Positions 52,363 through 62,368 of a stretch of 64,000 nt of DNA are shown here, piece by piece (position 1 is the stretch's first letter; each line of letters begins with the position of its first letter). The translations under genes and the position numbers were made by a program. The notes beneath the pieces were generated by a model. The model was not told the origin of the DNA and searched no databases. It saw only the letters and a list, made by a program, of their open reading frames with translations. Source of the stretch: Streptomyces massasporeus (lineage in GTDB: Bacteria; Actinomycetota; Actinomycetes; Streptomycetales; Streptomycetaceae); NCBI RefSeq assembly GCF_014648995.1, contig NZ_BMSE01000011.1:186001-250000 (forward strand), read 5' to 3'.

Positions 52363-54378
52363 CTACAGGGCGGCCGCGAGCTCGGTGCCCTGCTTGATGG
52401 CGCGCTTGGCGTCGAGTTCGGCGGCCACGTCGGCGCCGCCGATGAGGTGCGTGCTGCGCCCGGCGGCGAGCAGCTGCTCGTACAGGCCTCGGCGCGGCTC
52501 CTGGCCCGTGCACAGCACGACCGTGTCGACCTCGAGGACCGTGCTCTCCTCGCCGACGGTGATGTGGAGTCCGGCGTCGTCGATCCGGTCGTAGCGCGCA
52601 CCCGGGACCATGGTGACGCCGCGGTGCTTGAGCTCGGTGCGGTGGATCCAGCCGGTGGTCTTGCCGAGGCCGGCGCCGACCTTGGACGTCTTGCGCTGGA
52701 GCAGGTGGACGGTGCGCGGCGGCGCGGGCCGCTCGGGCGCCGCGAGGCCGCCGGGGCCGCGGTAGTCGAGGTCGACGCCCCACTGGCGGAAGTACGTCGC
52801 CGGGTCCTCGTGGGCCTTGTCGCCGCCGTCGGTGAGGAACTCGGCGACGTCGAAGCCGATGCCGCCCGCGCCGAGGATCGCGACCCGGTCACCAACGGGG
52901 GCGCCGTCGCGCAGGACGTCGAGGTAGCCGACGACGCTCGGGTGGTCGATGCCGGGGATCTCGGGGGTGCGCGGGGTGACGCCGGTGGCGACGACGACCT
53001 CGTCGAAGCCGTCGAGGTCCGCGACCGTGACCAGGGTGTCGAGCCGGACGTCGACGCCGTGCCAGTCGAGCTGGGTGCGGAAGTACCGGAGCGTCTCGTC
53101 GAACTCCTGCTTGCCGGGGACCTTGCGGGCGACGTTGAGCTGGCCGCCGATCTCGCTCGCCGCGTCGAACAGCGTCACCTCGTGCCCGCGCTCGGCGGCG
53201 GAGACCGCGCAGGCGAGGCCGGCCGGGCCGGCGCCGACGACCGCGACGCGCTTGCGCAGCCGGGTCGGGGAGAGCACGAGCTCGGTCTCGTGGCAGGCGC
53301 GCGGGTTGACCAGGCAGGAGGTGATCAGGCCGCTGAAGGTGTGGTCGAGGCAGGCCTGGTTGCAGCCGATGCAGGTGTTGATCGCCTCGGGGCGGCCGGC
53401 GGCGGCCTTGGTGACGAAGTCGGGGTCGGCGAGCATCGGGCGGGCCATCGACACCATGTCGGCGGCGCCCTCGGCGAGCAGTTCCTCGGCGAGCTCGGGG
53501 GTGTTGATGCGGTTGGTGGTGACGAGCGGGACGGACACCTCGCCCATGAGCCGCTTGGTCACCCAGGTGTACGCGCCGCGCGGCACGGAGGTCGCGATGG
53601 TGGGGATGCGGGCCTCGTGCCAGCCGATGCCGGTGTTGATGATCGTCGCCCCGGCGGCTTCGACGGCCTTGGCGAGGGTGACGACCTCGTCGAGCGTCGA
53701 GCCGCCCGGGACCAGGTCGAGCATGGAGAGGCGGTAGATGACGATGAAGTCCTCGCCGACCGCCTCGCGCACCCGGCGCACGATCTCCAGGGGGAAGCGC
53801 GTGCGGTTCTCGTAGGAGCCGCCCCAGCCGTCGGTGCGGTGGTTGGTCTGCAGGGCGATGAACTCGTTGATGAGGTAGCCCTCGGAGCCCATGATCTCGA
53901 CGCCGTCGTAGCCGGCCTGCCGGGCGAGGCGGGCGGCGCGGGCGTAGTCGTCGATCGTCCGCTCGATGTCGGCGTCGGTGAGCTCGCGGGGCGGGAAGGG
54001 GCTGATCGGCGCCTGGACCGGGCTCGGCGCGACGAGGTCCTTGTGGTAGGCGTACCGGCCGAAGTGCAGGATCTGCATCGCGATCCGCCCGCCCTCGCGG
54101 TGCACGGCGTCGGTGATGACCCGGTGCTGCTCGGCCTCTTCCTCGGTGGTGAGCCTGGCGCCGCCCTCGTAGGGCCGTCCCTCGTCGTTGGGGGCGATGC
54201 CGCCGGTGACGATCAGGCCCACTCCCCCGCGGGCGCGGGCGGCGTAGAAGGCGGCCATGCGTGCGAAGCCGCCCTCGGCCTCCTCCAGGCCGACGTGCAT
54301 GGAGCCCATGAGGACCCGGTTGGGCAGGGTCGTGAAGCCCAGGTCGAGGGGGGTCAGCAGGTGCGGGTAACGGCTCAT
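52363..54378 (-). CDS. fadH: FadH-type NADPH-dependent 2,4-dienoyl-CoA reductase (OYE-FeS-FAD)
   Basis: 671 residues, the normal size. The N-terminal old-yellow-enzyme barrel has PNRVLMGSMHVGLEE, VTGGIAPNDEGRPYEGG and HRTDGWGGSYENRTRFPLEI. The [4Fe-4S] cluster is held by CIGCNQACLDHTFSGLITSC. The FAD domain has VVGAGPAGLACAVSAAERGHEV and the NADPH domain AILGAGGIGFDVAEFL. It reduces dienoyl-CoAs in unsaturated fatty acid oxidation. It diverges from an M20-like hydrolase around a perfect 14-bp palindrome. Confidence 0.94.
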   Translation of the reverse strand: MSRYPHLLTPLDLGFTTLPNRVLMGSMHVGLEEAEGGFARMAAFYAARARGGVGLIVTGGIAPNDEGRPYEGGARLTTEEEAEQHRVITDAVHREGGRIAMQILHFGRYAYHKDLVAPSPVQAPISPFPPRELTDADIERTIDDYARAARLARQAGYDGVEIMGSEGYLINEFIALQTNHRTDGWGGSYENRTRFPLEIVRRVREAVGEDFIVIYRLSMLDLVPGGSTLDEVVTLAKAVEAAGATIINTGIGWHEARIPTIATSVPRGAYTWVTKRLMGEVSVPLVTTNRINTPELAEELLAEGAADMVSMARPMLADPDFVTKAAAGRPEAINTCIGCNQACLDHTFSGLITSCLVNPRACHETELVLSPTRLRKRVAVVGAGPAGLACAVSAAERGHEVTLFDAASEIGGQLNVARKVPGKQEFDETLRYFRTQLDWHGVDVRLDTLVTVADLDGFDEVVVATGVTPRTPEIPGIDHPSVVGYLDVLRDGAPVGDRVAILGAGGIGFDVAEFLTDGGDKAHEDPATYFRQWGVDLDYRGPGGLAAPERPAPPRTVHLLQRKTSKVGAGLGKTTGWIHRTELKHRGVTMVPGARYDRIDDAGLHITVGEESTVLEVDTVVLCTGQEPRRGLYEQLLAAGRSTHLIGGADVAAELDAKRAIKQGTELAAAL

Positions 54379-54434
54379 CGGGCCCTCCGTGCGCGGTGTC
54401 GTGCCTGTAGTTGTAGAGGACTACCGACTGTTTA

Positions 54435-54448
54435 TGCAACTAGTTGCA
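54435..54448. promoter_or_regulatory. Perfect palindrome TGCAACTAGTTGCA between divergent genes
   Basis: 14-bp exact palindrome, 57 bp upstream of fadH and 28 bp upstream of the hydrolase start. It also falls in a locally AT-rich stretch. The half-site ATGCAAC recurs in front of the MarR gene at 59393-59399, so MarR or PadR are candidate binders. Confidence 0.6.
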
Positions 54449-54475
54449 CAAGGTGATGGAGGGCACAGTAGGGCC

Positions 54476-55645
54476 ATGACCAGGGACCTTGGGCCGCTGA
54501 CCGCGGTGGTGGACCTCGCGGGCGAGCTGATCCGCCGCCCGAGCCGGGCCGGCCTCGACGACCACGCACCCGTTCTGGCGGTGCTGGAGGACTGGCTCAC
54601 CGCCCGCGGGCTGCCGTGCCGCCGGCTGCGCGACGACGCCCGCCGCCCGGTCGCGCTGCTGGTGGAGATCGCCGGCGGCCGGCCCGGGCCCTGGTGGGCA
54701 CTGGACGCCTGCGTGGACACCGCGCCGTTCGGCGACGAGACCGCCTGGTCCTTCCCGCCCACCGCCGGAGACGTCGTCGAGGGCCGGCTCCGGGGGCGGG
54801 GCGCGGCCGACTCGAAGCTCGCCGCCGCCCTGTTCTGCCATATCGCGGCCGAGCTGCACGGCCGGGCCGGTGCACTGCGCGGCGGACTCGCGGTCCTGCT
54901 CGACGCCGATGAGCACACGGGCGGCTTCGGGGGTGCCCGGGCGTATCTCGCCGACCCGGACGCGGTCACCCCGGCCGGGGTGATGATCGGCTACCCGGGT
55001 CTCGACGAGGTCGTGGTCGGCGGACGCGGGCTGTGGCGGGCCGGAATCGCCGTGCACGGGACCTCAGGGCACTCCGGGTCGCGCCGCGCTGTGGTCGGCG
55101 CGGTGTCGCGGGCCGCGCACCTCGTCCGGCTGCTGGACGCGGCCCCGCTGCCCGGGGCGGCCGGGCCGTTCCCCCTGCCGCCGAGACTGACGGTGACGTA
55201 CTGCCACGGCGGGGAGGGCTTCTCCGCCGTACCGGACCGGTGCGAGATCGGCGTGGACGTCCGCACCACACCGGGCTTCGGCGCCCGCGCCGCGCAGGAC
55301 CTGGTCCGGGCGGCGGCGAGCGAGCTGGACGCCATGCTGCCCGCGCCGCGGCCGACCGAGGTCACGGCGGTGGCGTCCTGGCCGCCGTACCGGCTGGCGG
55401 AGGACGAGCAGCCGGCCGCCGCGCTGCTGGGCGCCGCGGCCGGGCAGGGCCTCACGGTGCGGGCCAAGACGGCGGGCCCGTCCAACATCGGCAATCTGCT
55501 GGCCGCCGAGGGCATCCCGGCCACGGCCGGCTTCGGTCTGCCGTACGAGGGACTGCACGGCGTGGACGAACGGGTGCACCTGGCGGACCTGCCCCTGGTG
55601 CACGCCGTCTACCGGCGGGCCGTCCTCGACCTGCTGACGGGATGA
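54476..55645 (+). CDS. M20-fold peptidase-like hydrolase with altered metal ligands
   Basis: 389 residues, M20/DapE-like. The catalytic core is recognisable but changed: the HxDxV site reads ACVDTAPFGDE (His to Cys) and the DEE site reads DADEHTGG (second Glu to His). RGRGAADSKLAAALF, the dimerisation lid with HGTSGHSGSRR, and the C-terminal GLPYEGLHGVDERVHL are conserved. It may use metals differently or have lost peptidase activity. ATG 54476 has GGAGGG upstream. It diverges from fadH. Confidence 0.85.
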   Translation: MTRDLGPLTAVVDLAGELIRRPSRAGLDDHAPVLAVLEDWLTARGLPCRRLRDDARRPVALLVEIAGGRPGPWWALDACVDTAPFGDETAWSFPPTAGDVVEGRLRGRGAADSKLAAALFCHIAAELHGRAGALRGGLAVLLDADEHTGGFGGARAYLADPDAVTPAGVMIGYPGLDEVVVGGRGLWRAGIAVHGTSGHSGSRRAVVGAVSRAAHLVRLLDAAPLPGAAGPFPLPPRLTVTYCHGGEGFSAVPDRCEIGVDVRTTPGFGARAAQDLVRAAASELDAMLPAPRPTEVTAVASWPPYRLAEDEQPAAALLGAAAGQGLTVRAKTAGPSNIGNLLAAEGIPATAGFGLPYEGLHGVDERVHLADLPLVHAVYRRAVLDLLTG

Positions 55646-55652
55646 GGAGCGC

Positions 55653-56027
55653 TCACCGGCTCTGGAGCCGCACGTGCAGTTCCTTCTCCTGGTCACCGGA
55701 GACGGTGCTCAGGTCGTGCACGTCGAACAGCGAGTCCAGGGTCGTGCGGAGCCGTTCGATCGCCCAGTAGCCGCCGTGCAGGTCTGCTTCGACGGAGGAC
55801 GCCAGGTGCACCGGTCGCGAACCCTCGTGCTCGTCGGCGACATCGAAGGTGCCGAGCCAGACCGTCGGGCGGGTCGCGTGCAGCTCCTCGGGCACGTCGT
55901 CGGCGCACCGGTCGGACTCGAAGCAGGAGCAGAGCGCGTCGAACACGATCCGGGCGTCGTGCTTGCTGCACCCGCTGATCTCCACCGAGACGGAGTGGGG
56001 GTGCGGTCGCTCCTCGTTCATCGCCAT
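55653..56027 (-). CDS. Hypothetical Streptomyces protein
   Basis: 124 residues, soluble and acidic. HSVSVEISGCSKHDARIVFDALCSCFESDRCADDVPEEL has several Cys; RPTVWLGTFDVADEH and YWAIERLRTTLDSLF follow. No domain is recognised. ATG 56027 is preceded by AAAGGAG at good distance; an upstream ATG (56051) is less likely. It is convergent with the M20-like gene, ending 7 bp away. Confidence 0.6.
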   Translation of the reverse strand: MAMNEERPHPHSVSVEISGCSKHDARIVFDALCSCFESDRCADDVPEELHATRPTVWLGTFDVADEHEGSRPVHLASSVEADLHGGYWAIERLRTTLDSLFDVHDLSTVSGDQEKELHVRLQSR

Positions 56028-56271
56028 CGTGATCGCTCCTTTCGCGGCCACCGGCTGCCGTATCCGCCCCTACCCCAGCAAAGCACCACCTTCCGGCGAG
56101 CACTACCGGCGGCGCCCGTCTCCCGGTGGCGGTTTTGCGGGGCGGCCCACGCCGTGTTGGGAGATGGTGGAAGGTGACGGAAGGGGCCTTCGAGAAACGG
56201 CTCCGCGCGGTAGAACATGGGGTGTCGGCACACGACGGCGTGCCGCGAGGACGGCGAAGGCGGGGCGTGGG

Positions 56272-58350
56272 ATGAGTGCAGCCGGGTCTCCCGAGTCCGA
56301 GGACGGCGGTCCGGTGCGCGGGTCGGCGCGCCCGAGCGGTCTGCTCGACGTGCTGCGCGTGGCCTCGGTGGTCCTGGACGCCGAGGGCCGCATCGTGCTG
56401 TGGAGCCCGCAGGCCGAGGAACTGTTCGGGTACGAGGCGCAGGAGGCGCTCGGGCAGTACGCCGCCCGCATCATGGTCCACGAGCAGCACGTCGACCTCG
56501 TGGTCAAGCTGTTCGCCGACGTCATGGACACCGGGCAGAGCTGGGCCGGGGCCTTCCCGATCCGCCGCAAGGACGGCGGCACCCGGCTGGTGGAGTTCCG
56601 CAACATGCGGCTGCTGGACGACCAGGGCGACGTCTACGCGCTGGGGCTGTGCGCCGACCAGACGACCGTGCACCGGCTGGAGCGGGAGGTGGCGCTGTCG
56701 ACGCGGATGATCGCGCAGTCCCCGATCGGGCTGGCCGTGCTGGACACGGACCTGCGGTACGTCTCCGTCAACAGGGCGCTGGAGGAGATCAACGGCGTGC
56801 CGGCCGAGGAGCACCTGGGCCGCACGGTCCGCGAGGTGGTGCCGCGGATGGACGTCGACGCCCTGGAGGCCGCCACCCGGCGCGTACTGGAGACCGGCAC
56901 GCCGGTCGTCGACCAGTCCACGATCGGCCGTACTCCGGCCGACCCGCACCAGGACCACGCCTGGTCGATCTCCCTGTACCGGCTGGAGAACGCCTTCGGG
57001 ACCGTGCTGGGCGTGGCCGTCTCGATCGTCGACGTCACCGAGCAGTACCGGGCGGGCATCGAGGCCGAGGCCGCGCGGCGGCGCCTGGCCCTGATCGCCG
57101 ACGCCTCGGGCCGGATCGGCACCACGCTGGATCTGGACCGCACGGCCGGCGAGCTGGCCGAGGTGGCCGTGCCGGAGCTCGCCGACATCGCGGCCGTCGA
57201 CCTGCTGGACGCGGTGGTGCAGGGCCGCCGCACCAGCCTGGGCCCCGCCGAGTCGGCCGTGATCCGCGCACTGGCGGTGCAGGGGTACGACTCCGCCGAG
57301 GCCCTGGAGGCGGCCGACCCTCCCGGTCAGGTCGCCCGGTACGCCCCCGACCGGCTCGTCACCCAATGCGTGCGCACCGCGAGCCCCGTGATGCTGCCGG
57401 AGGTCAAGGACGAGGACCTGGACCGCATCGCCCGTTCCTCCGAGGCGGCCGAGCTGCTGGGCCGGGCCGGTGTGCACTCGTACCTGGCGGTGCCGCTGAT
57501 CGCGCGGGGCGAGGTGCTGGGGGCCCTGGACCTCAAGCGCACCCGCAATCCGCTGCCGTTCAGCGAGGACGACCTGCTGCTGGCGCGCGAGCTGGCCGCC
57601 CGGGCCGCCGTGCAGATCGACAACGCCCGCTGGTACCAGAGCGCCCGCGAGACCGCGCTCACCCTCCAGCGCAGCCTGCTGCCCAGCCATCCGCCGGTGA
57701 CGGGCGGGCTGGAGGTCGCCTCCCGCTACCAGCCGGCCGGGGCCACGAGCGAGGTCGGCGGCGACTGGTTCGACGTGATCCCGCTGGACGGCGGCAAGAC
57801 GGCGCTCGTCGTGGGCGACGTGATGGGCAGCGGCATTCCCGCGGCGGCGGCCATGGGGCGGCTGCGGACGGCGACCAACACCCTCGCCTCCCTCGATCTC
57901 GATCCGCATGTGCTCCTGGAACACCTCGACAAGATCACCGCGGGCCTCGAGCAGACCATCGCCACCTGCGTCTACGCCGTTCACGACCCGCATCTGCGGC
58001 AGTGCCGGATCGCCAACGCCGGGCACCTGCCGCCGGTGCGGGTCCGGCCCGGCCGCGCGCCGGAGCTGCTCGACCTGCCGACCGGAGTGCCGCTCGGCGT
58101 GGGCGGTGTCGCCTTCTCCACGACCACCGTCGACCTCGAGCCCGGCGACCGGCTGGTGCTCTACACCGACGGCCTGGTCGAGACCCGGCGCGACCCCATC
58201 GACGAACGGCTCGACACGCTGCTGTCGCTGCTCGACGGGCCCGACCGGCCCCTGGAGGAGGTCTGCGACCTGCTGCTGCGCACGCTGCACGAGCCGGACA
58301 ACTTCGACGACGTGGCCCTGCTCATCGCGCGGGCGACCGCACCGGAGTGA
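56272..58350 (+). CDS. PAS-PAS-GAF-SpoIIE (PP2C) phosphatase
   Basis: 692 residues. PAS1 (about 25-140; VASVVLDAEGRIVLWSPQAEELFGYEAQEALG), PAS2 (about 145-270; PIGLAVLDTDLRYVSVNRALEEINGVPAEEHLG), GAF (about 280-445; LGALDLKRTRNPLPFSEDDL) and SpoIIE (about 460-690; EVGGDWFDVIPLDGGKTALVVGDVMGSG; NAGHLPPV). The Asp residues binding Mn are present. Such proteins dephosphorylate anti-anti-sigma factors. No partner is next to it. Confidence 0.92.
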   Translation: MSAAGSPESEDGGPVRGSARPSGLLDVLRVASVVLDAEGRIVLWSPQAEELFGYEAQEALGQYAARIMVHEQHVDLVVKLFADVMDTGQSWAGAFPIRRKDGGTRLVEFRNMRLLDDQGDVYALGLCADQTTVHRLEREVALSTRMIAQSPIGLAVLDTDLRYVSVNRALEEINGVPAEEHLGRTVREVVPRMDVDALEAATRRVLETGTPVVDQSTIGRTPADPHQDHAWSISLYRLENAFGTVLGVAVSIVDVTEQYRAGIEAEAARRRLALIADASGRIGTTLDLDRTAGELAEVAVPELADIAAVDLLDAVVQGRRTSLGPAESAVIRALAVQGYDSAEALEAADPPGQVARYAPDRLVTQCVRTASPVMLPEVKDEDLDRIARSSEAAELLGRAGVHSYLAVPLIARGEVLGALDLKRTRNPLPFSEDDLLLARELAARAAVQIDNARWYQSARETALTLQRSLLPSHPPVTGGLEVASRYQPAGATSEVGGDWFDVIPLDGGKTALVVGDVMGSGIPAAAAMGRLRTATNTLASLDLDPHVLLEHLDKITAGLEQTIATCVYAVHDPHLRQCRIANAGHLPPVRVRPGRAPELLDLPTGVPLGVGGVAFSTTTVDLEPGDRLVLYTDGLVETRRDPIDERLDTLLSLLDGPDRPLEEVCDLLLRTLHEPDNFDDVALLIARATAPE

Positions 58351-58362
58351 GGACCGGGGGGC

Positions 58363-59166
58363 CTAGGGTCTGACGCCGGTCACCACGTGGGCGTACAGCT
58401 CCTCCGACACGGCCAGCCGTGCCGTCAGGCCGTTGCGTTCGAGGGCCTTCACGGCGGTCGGGGCCTGGTGCCGGCTCGTCTCCACCAGGACGCAGCCACC
58501 GGGGGCGAGCCAGTGGGGCGCCTCGGCCGCGACCCGGCGCAGCACGTCGAGGCCGTCCGTGCCGCCGTCGAGTGCGACGAGCGGCTCGTGGTCACGGGCC
58601 TCCTGCGGCAGCAGGCCGATCTCGTCGCTCGGCACGTACGGCACGTTGGCCGCGAGGATGCCGACGCGGCCGCGCAGCGCGCCGGGCAGCGCCTCGAACA
58701 GATCGCCCTGGTGCACCTGCCCGCCGACGGCGCAGACGTTGCCGCCGGCGCACCGCACGGCGGCCGGGTCGATGTCGGCGGCATGCAGTTCGACGCGGCC
58801 GAGCGCGGCGGCCAGCGCCGCTCCCACGGCACCCGAACCGCAGCACAGGTCCACGACGACGGCGGCCCCGGGCGCCTGCCGCAGGGCCTGCTCCACCAGG
58901 AACTCGGTGCGCCGGCGGGGCACGAACACCCCCGGCGCGACGGTGATGCGCAGGCCCCGGAACTCGGCCCAGCCGACGACGAGTTCGAGGGGCAGGCCGG
59001 CGACGCGGCGCTCGACCATGGCGGCGATCCCGGCCGGAGTACGGGCGGTGGCGAGAATCATCTCGGCCTCGTCCTCGGCGAAGACGCACCCCGCGGTGCG
59101 CAGGGCGGCGACGACGGAGTCACGGGAGGACGGTGCGGAAGGGGGGACGGCAGACACAGACGGCAT
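58363..59166 (-). CDS. PrmC-related N5-glutamine methyltransferase (substrate unknown)
   Basis: 267 residues. The N-terminal helical region, then LELVVGWAEFRGLRITVAPGVFVPRRRTEFLV, SAM motif VVVDLCCGSGAVGAALAAAL and AANVPYVPSDEIGLLPQEARDHEP. The NPPY motif of PrmC/HemK reads NVPY, as in the PrmC-related subfamily whose target is unknown. It overlaps nothing and ends 13 bp from the phosphatase stop. The main prmC for release factors should be elsewhere. Confidence 0.88.
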   Translation of the reverse strand: MPSVSAVPPSAPSSRDSVVAALRTAGCVFAEDEAEMILATARTPAGIAAMVERRVAGLPLELVVGWAEFRGLRITVAPGVFVPRRRTEFLVEQALRQAPGAAVVVDLCCGSGAVGAALAAALGRVELHAADIDPAAVRCAGGNVCAVGGQVHQGDLFEALPGALRGRVGILAANVPYVPSDEIGLLPQEARDHEPLVALDGGTDGLDVLRRVAAEAPHWLAPGGCVLVETSRHQAPTAVKALERNGLTARLAVSEELYAHVVTGVRP

Positions 59167-59382
59167 GGAAGCCCAGAGCCTTTCGGGAACCGAAGGGCGC
59201 TCCGGCGATCGCCTACGACCGGCGATCCGCGCGACGTCGAGAGGAGAGCACCCGAGCTGACACAGCGGTAATGGGTCTCACCTCCTCGGCTTCCGGCGGC
59301 CGGGCCCCTGCCCGGCCGGACGGCAACCCTACCCCGAGGGGCGGCCGACGGGGACGGCGACGGGGACACCGCCCCGGCCGAG

Positions 59383-59401
59383 TGGTTGGGTTATGCAACC
59401 A
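59383..59401. promoter_or_regulatory. MarR-operator-like inverted repeat
   Basis: TGGTTG (59383-59388) and CAACCA (59396-59401) with a 7-bp spacer, 38 bp ahead of the likely MarR start GTG 59440. It includes ATGCAAC, shared with the palindrome at 54435. Autoregulation is a natural guess. Confidence 0.45.
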
Positions 59402-59439
59402 TGGAGGGAGCCGAGCAGCATCGTGGTGAGGGAGGTCCC

Positions 59440-59877
59440 GTGCACACCGACGACGCCGTCGAGACCATCCAGCGGGAGATGACGGTCTTCGCCCGCCGCG
59501 CCCGGGCCGCCGCGGGCCGGATGCACCCCGAGCTGTCGCTGGTGTCGTACACGCTGCTCGGGCATCTGGAGGAGGCCGGCGGATGCCGGGCCACCGACCT
59601 GGCCGCCCACTACGCCCTGGACAAGTCCACCGTCAGCCGCCAGGTGACCGCCCTGGAGCGCGCCGACCTCATCGAGCGCCGCCCGGACCCGGCGGATCAG
59701 CGCGTCCAGGTGCTGCATCTGACGCAGGCCGGGCGGCACATCCTGGCCCAGGTCACCGACAGCCGGCGGGCGGCGTTCCGGGAGCGCCTGACCGGCTGGC
59801 CGGCGGAGGACCTGAGCCGGTTCGCCGAGTACCTCGTGCGCTACAACACCTGGCCGGGCCCCGGCCGGGAGGAGTAG
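59440..59877 (+). CDS. MarR-family transcriptional regulator
   Basis: 145 residues from GTG 59440 with GGGAGG upstream; ATG 59401 would add 13 residues and overlap the putative operator. The winged helix is GCRATDLAAHYALDKSTVSRQVTALERADLIERRPDPADQRVQVLHLT. The dimerisation helices are RRARAAAGRMHPELS and LSRFAEYLVRYNTW. Its target could be the molybdoenzyme genes immediately downstream or itself. Confidence 0.93.
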   Translation: MHTDDAVETIQREMTVFARRARAAAGRMHPELSLVSYTLLGHLEEAGGCRATDLAAHYALDKSTVSRQVTALERADLIERRPDPADQRVQVLHLTQAGRHILAQVTDSRRAAFRERLTGWPAEDLSRFAEYLVRYNTWPGPGREE

Positions 59878-59962
59878 GCCGCAGGCCCCGTACGGTTGAA
59901 TACGCAATCACTGATCATCCGGTCCGGCGGGCACCGTCGGTCCGGCCCGGAGGCACCACCGC

Positions 59963-60560
<598 letters not shown>

Positions 60561-60568
<8 letters not shown>

Positions 60569-61331
60569 GACCGCCGTGACACAGACCTTCGTGCCTCCGA
60601 CGCGGTTCGCCGTGCCCGGGCGCATCGCCGTGAGCGAGCAGGCCGCCTCCGAATGGCAGACCGCCACGATCACCGAGATCCGCCGCGAGACCCCCCGCGC
60701 CGCCACCTTCCGGCTCGCCGTGCCCGGCTGGCCGGGGCATCTGCCCGGCCAGCACCTGATGGTGCGGCTGACCGCCGAGGACGGCTACACGGCCCAGCGG
60801 CACTACTCGATCGCGTCCGCGCCGGACGACTCCGGGCATGTCGAGCTGACCCTGGATCACGTGGAGGGCGGCGAGGTCTCGGGCTGGTTCCACACCGTCG
60901 CCCGGCCCGGTGACCGGGTCGAGGTGCGGGGCCCGGTGAGCGGCTTCTTCGCCTGGCCGGGCGACCGGCCCGCGCTGCTCGTCGGCGCCGGCTCCGGCGT
61001 CGTACCGCTGATGTCGATGGTCCGGCACCACCGGACACGGAACATGACCGTGCCGTTGCGGCTGCTGGTGTCCGCGCGCAGCCCCGAGGAGCTCGTCTAC
61101 GCCCGGGAGTTGGGTGCGGAGACCACCCCTGTCTTCACACGGAGCGCGCCCCCCGGGGTGGCGGTCGGACGTATGGCGGCCGCACATGTGGCGCCGCTCC
61201 TGGCCGAGCAGCCCTCCGGTGGGTGGGAGGCCTATGTGTGCGGCTCCAACTCCTTCGCCGAACACGCCTCCCGGCTGCTCGTGACGGCCGGTCAGCCGGT
61301 GCACCGGATCCGCATCGAGCGTTTCGGCTGA
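60561..61331 (+). CDS. Ferredoxin reductase-type flavoprotein (FAD/NAD(P)H)
   Basis: 256 residues. FAD-binding barrel with RHYSIASAPDD; NAD(P) domain with LLVGAGSGVVPLMSMVRHHR and end YVCGSNSFAEHASRLLVTAGQPVHRIRIERFG. The 2Fe-2S domain of related reductases is absent. GTG 60561 overlaps the molybdoenzyme gene, so it likely supplies its electrons. Confidence 0.9.
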
Positions 61332-61531
61332 CCCCCGGTTTCGTCGCGGCCGTCCCGGGCACCCCAGCCGCGGGCCGCTCCCGCTGTGGATACGGCCCCG
61401 GAGCGATCGATGTGCGCCGGAGGGGGTACCCCGTCCCATGGAGGCACTCGCACGCATGACGTGACGCGGAGGGAGCGGCGGCGCGCGGCCGGTCCGGCCA
61501 TCCGGCCGCGGTGACGGCGAGGAGGTGGACA

Positions 61532-62113
61532 TTGCGTACCCGGGTGCGCGGCTGGCGTTGGCGACGCAGTCCGCTGCGGCGCCGGTCGGATGTCGTTGAA
61601 GCATGGACGGTGCTGGTGGTCGCCGTCCTCATCCTCGTGGGCGCGCCCCTGGCCGGGGCGGCCGCCGCCTGGTGGGCCCACGACGAGGCGCGGTCGGTGG
61701 CGGCGGAGCAGCGGGCCGAGCGGCATCGCGTCCGGGCCGAGGTGGTCGGCACCACCGACTCGCTGCCGTCGGTGCAGGCCGGCGGGCAGCACGCGTACCG
61801 GGCGACCGTGCGCTGGACCGAGCCGGACGGAACCCGACACACCGCGACGACGCGGGTCCCCGCGGACACCGAGCGAGGCGAGACCGTCGACGCCTGGTTC
61901 GACGACCGGGGGCGGAGTGTTCTCCCGCCGGTGGACGGGTCGGCGGTCTGGCAGCACACCCTCACCATCGGTACCTGCGCCGCGGGCGGTGCGGTGCTCG
62001 TGGTGGTCTTCGGCCACTCCTGGGTACGCCGGGTGGCACTGCGGCGCCGGATGGCGGAATGGGACCGGGCGTGGGCCCGTACGGAACCGGAGTGGACACA
62101 CCGCCGCGCATGA
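61532..62113 (+). CDS. Rv1733c-like two-TM membrane protein, copy 2
   Basis: 193 residues from TTG 61532, chosen because GAGGAGG lies 6 bp upstream and the resulting start (RTRVRGWRWRRSPLRRRSDVVEAW) aligns with copy 1 at 23781-24362. A GTG at 61511 is possible. Domain order is the same: TM1 about 31-52, outside domain with ATVRWTEPDGTRHTATTRVP, TM2 about 146-168, tail RMAEWDRAWART. The function is unknown. Confidence 0.78.
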   Translation: MRTRVRGWRWRRSPLRRRSDVVEAWTVLVVAVLILVGAPLAGAAAAWWAHDEARSVAAEQRAERHRVRAEVVGTTDSLPSVQAGGQHAYRATVRWTEPDGTRHTATTRVPADTERGETVDAWFDDRGRSVLPPVDGSAVWQHTLTIGTCAAGGAVLVVVFGHSWVRRVALRRRMAEWDRAWARTEPEWTHRRA

Positions 62114-62368
62114 GACGCGGCAGTCGCCCCCCCGAGGGCCAAGGGGACCGGTGAACACCAGGTGACCCGACCACCTGGCACGTGAGCTCTCCCCCGGCAC
62201 CTCCGCAAGGATCCCGCTTCCACGCCTGTGACCAGCGCCTCAGCAGCCCCGAGCGGGCCGCGCCCCGGAGGCAGACCAGAACAAAACCCTGGCCAGTCCT
62301 CCGACCACCCACGTAGTGTGATCATCCGCATTGCCCCCGTAGCTGCTCCTCACCCAAGGCGGTCCTAC

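Noticed and set aside
55693..58290. 865-codon minus-strand open frame opposite the PAS-GAF-SpoIIE gene
   Set aside because: Antisense shadow without domains; the plus strand has all PP2C motifs.
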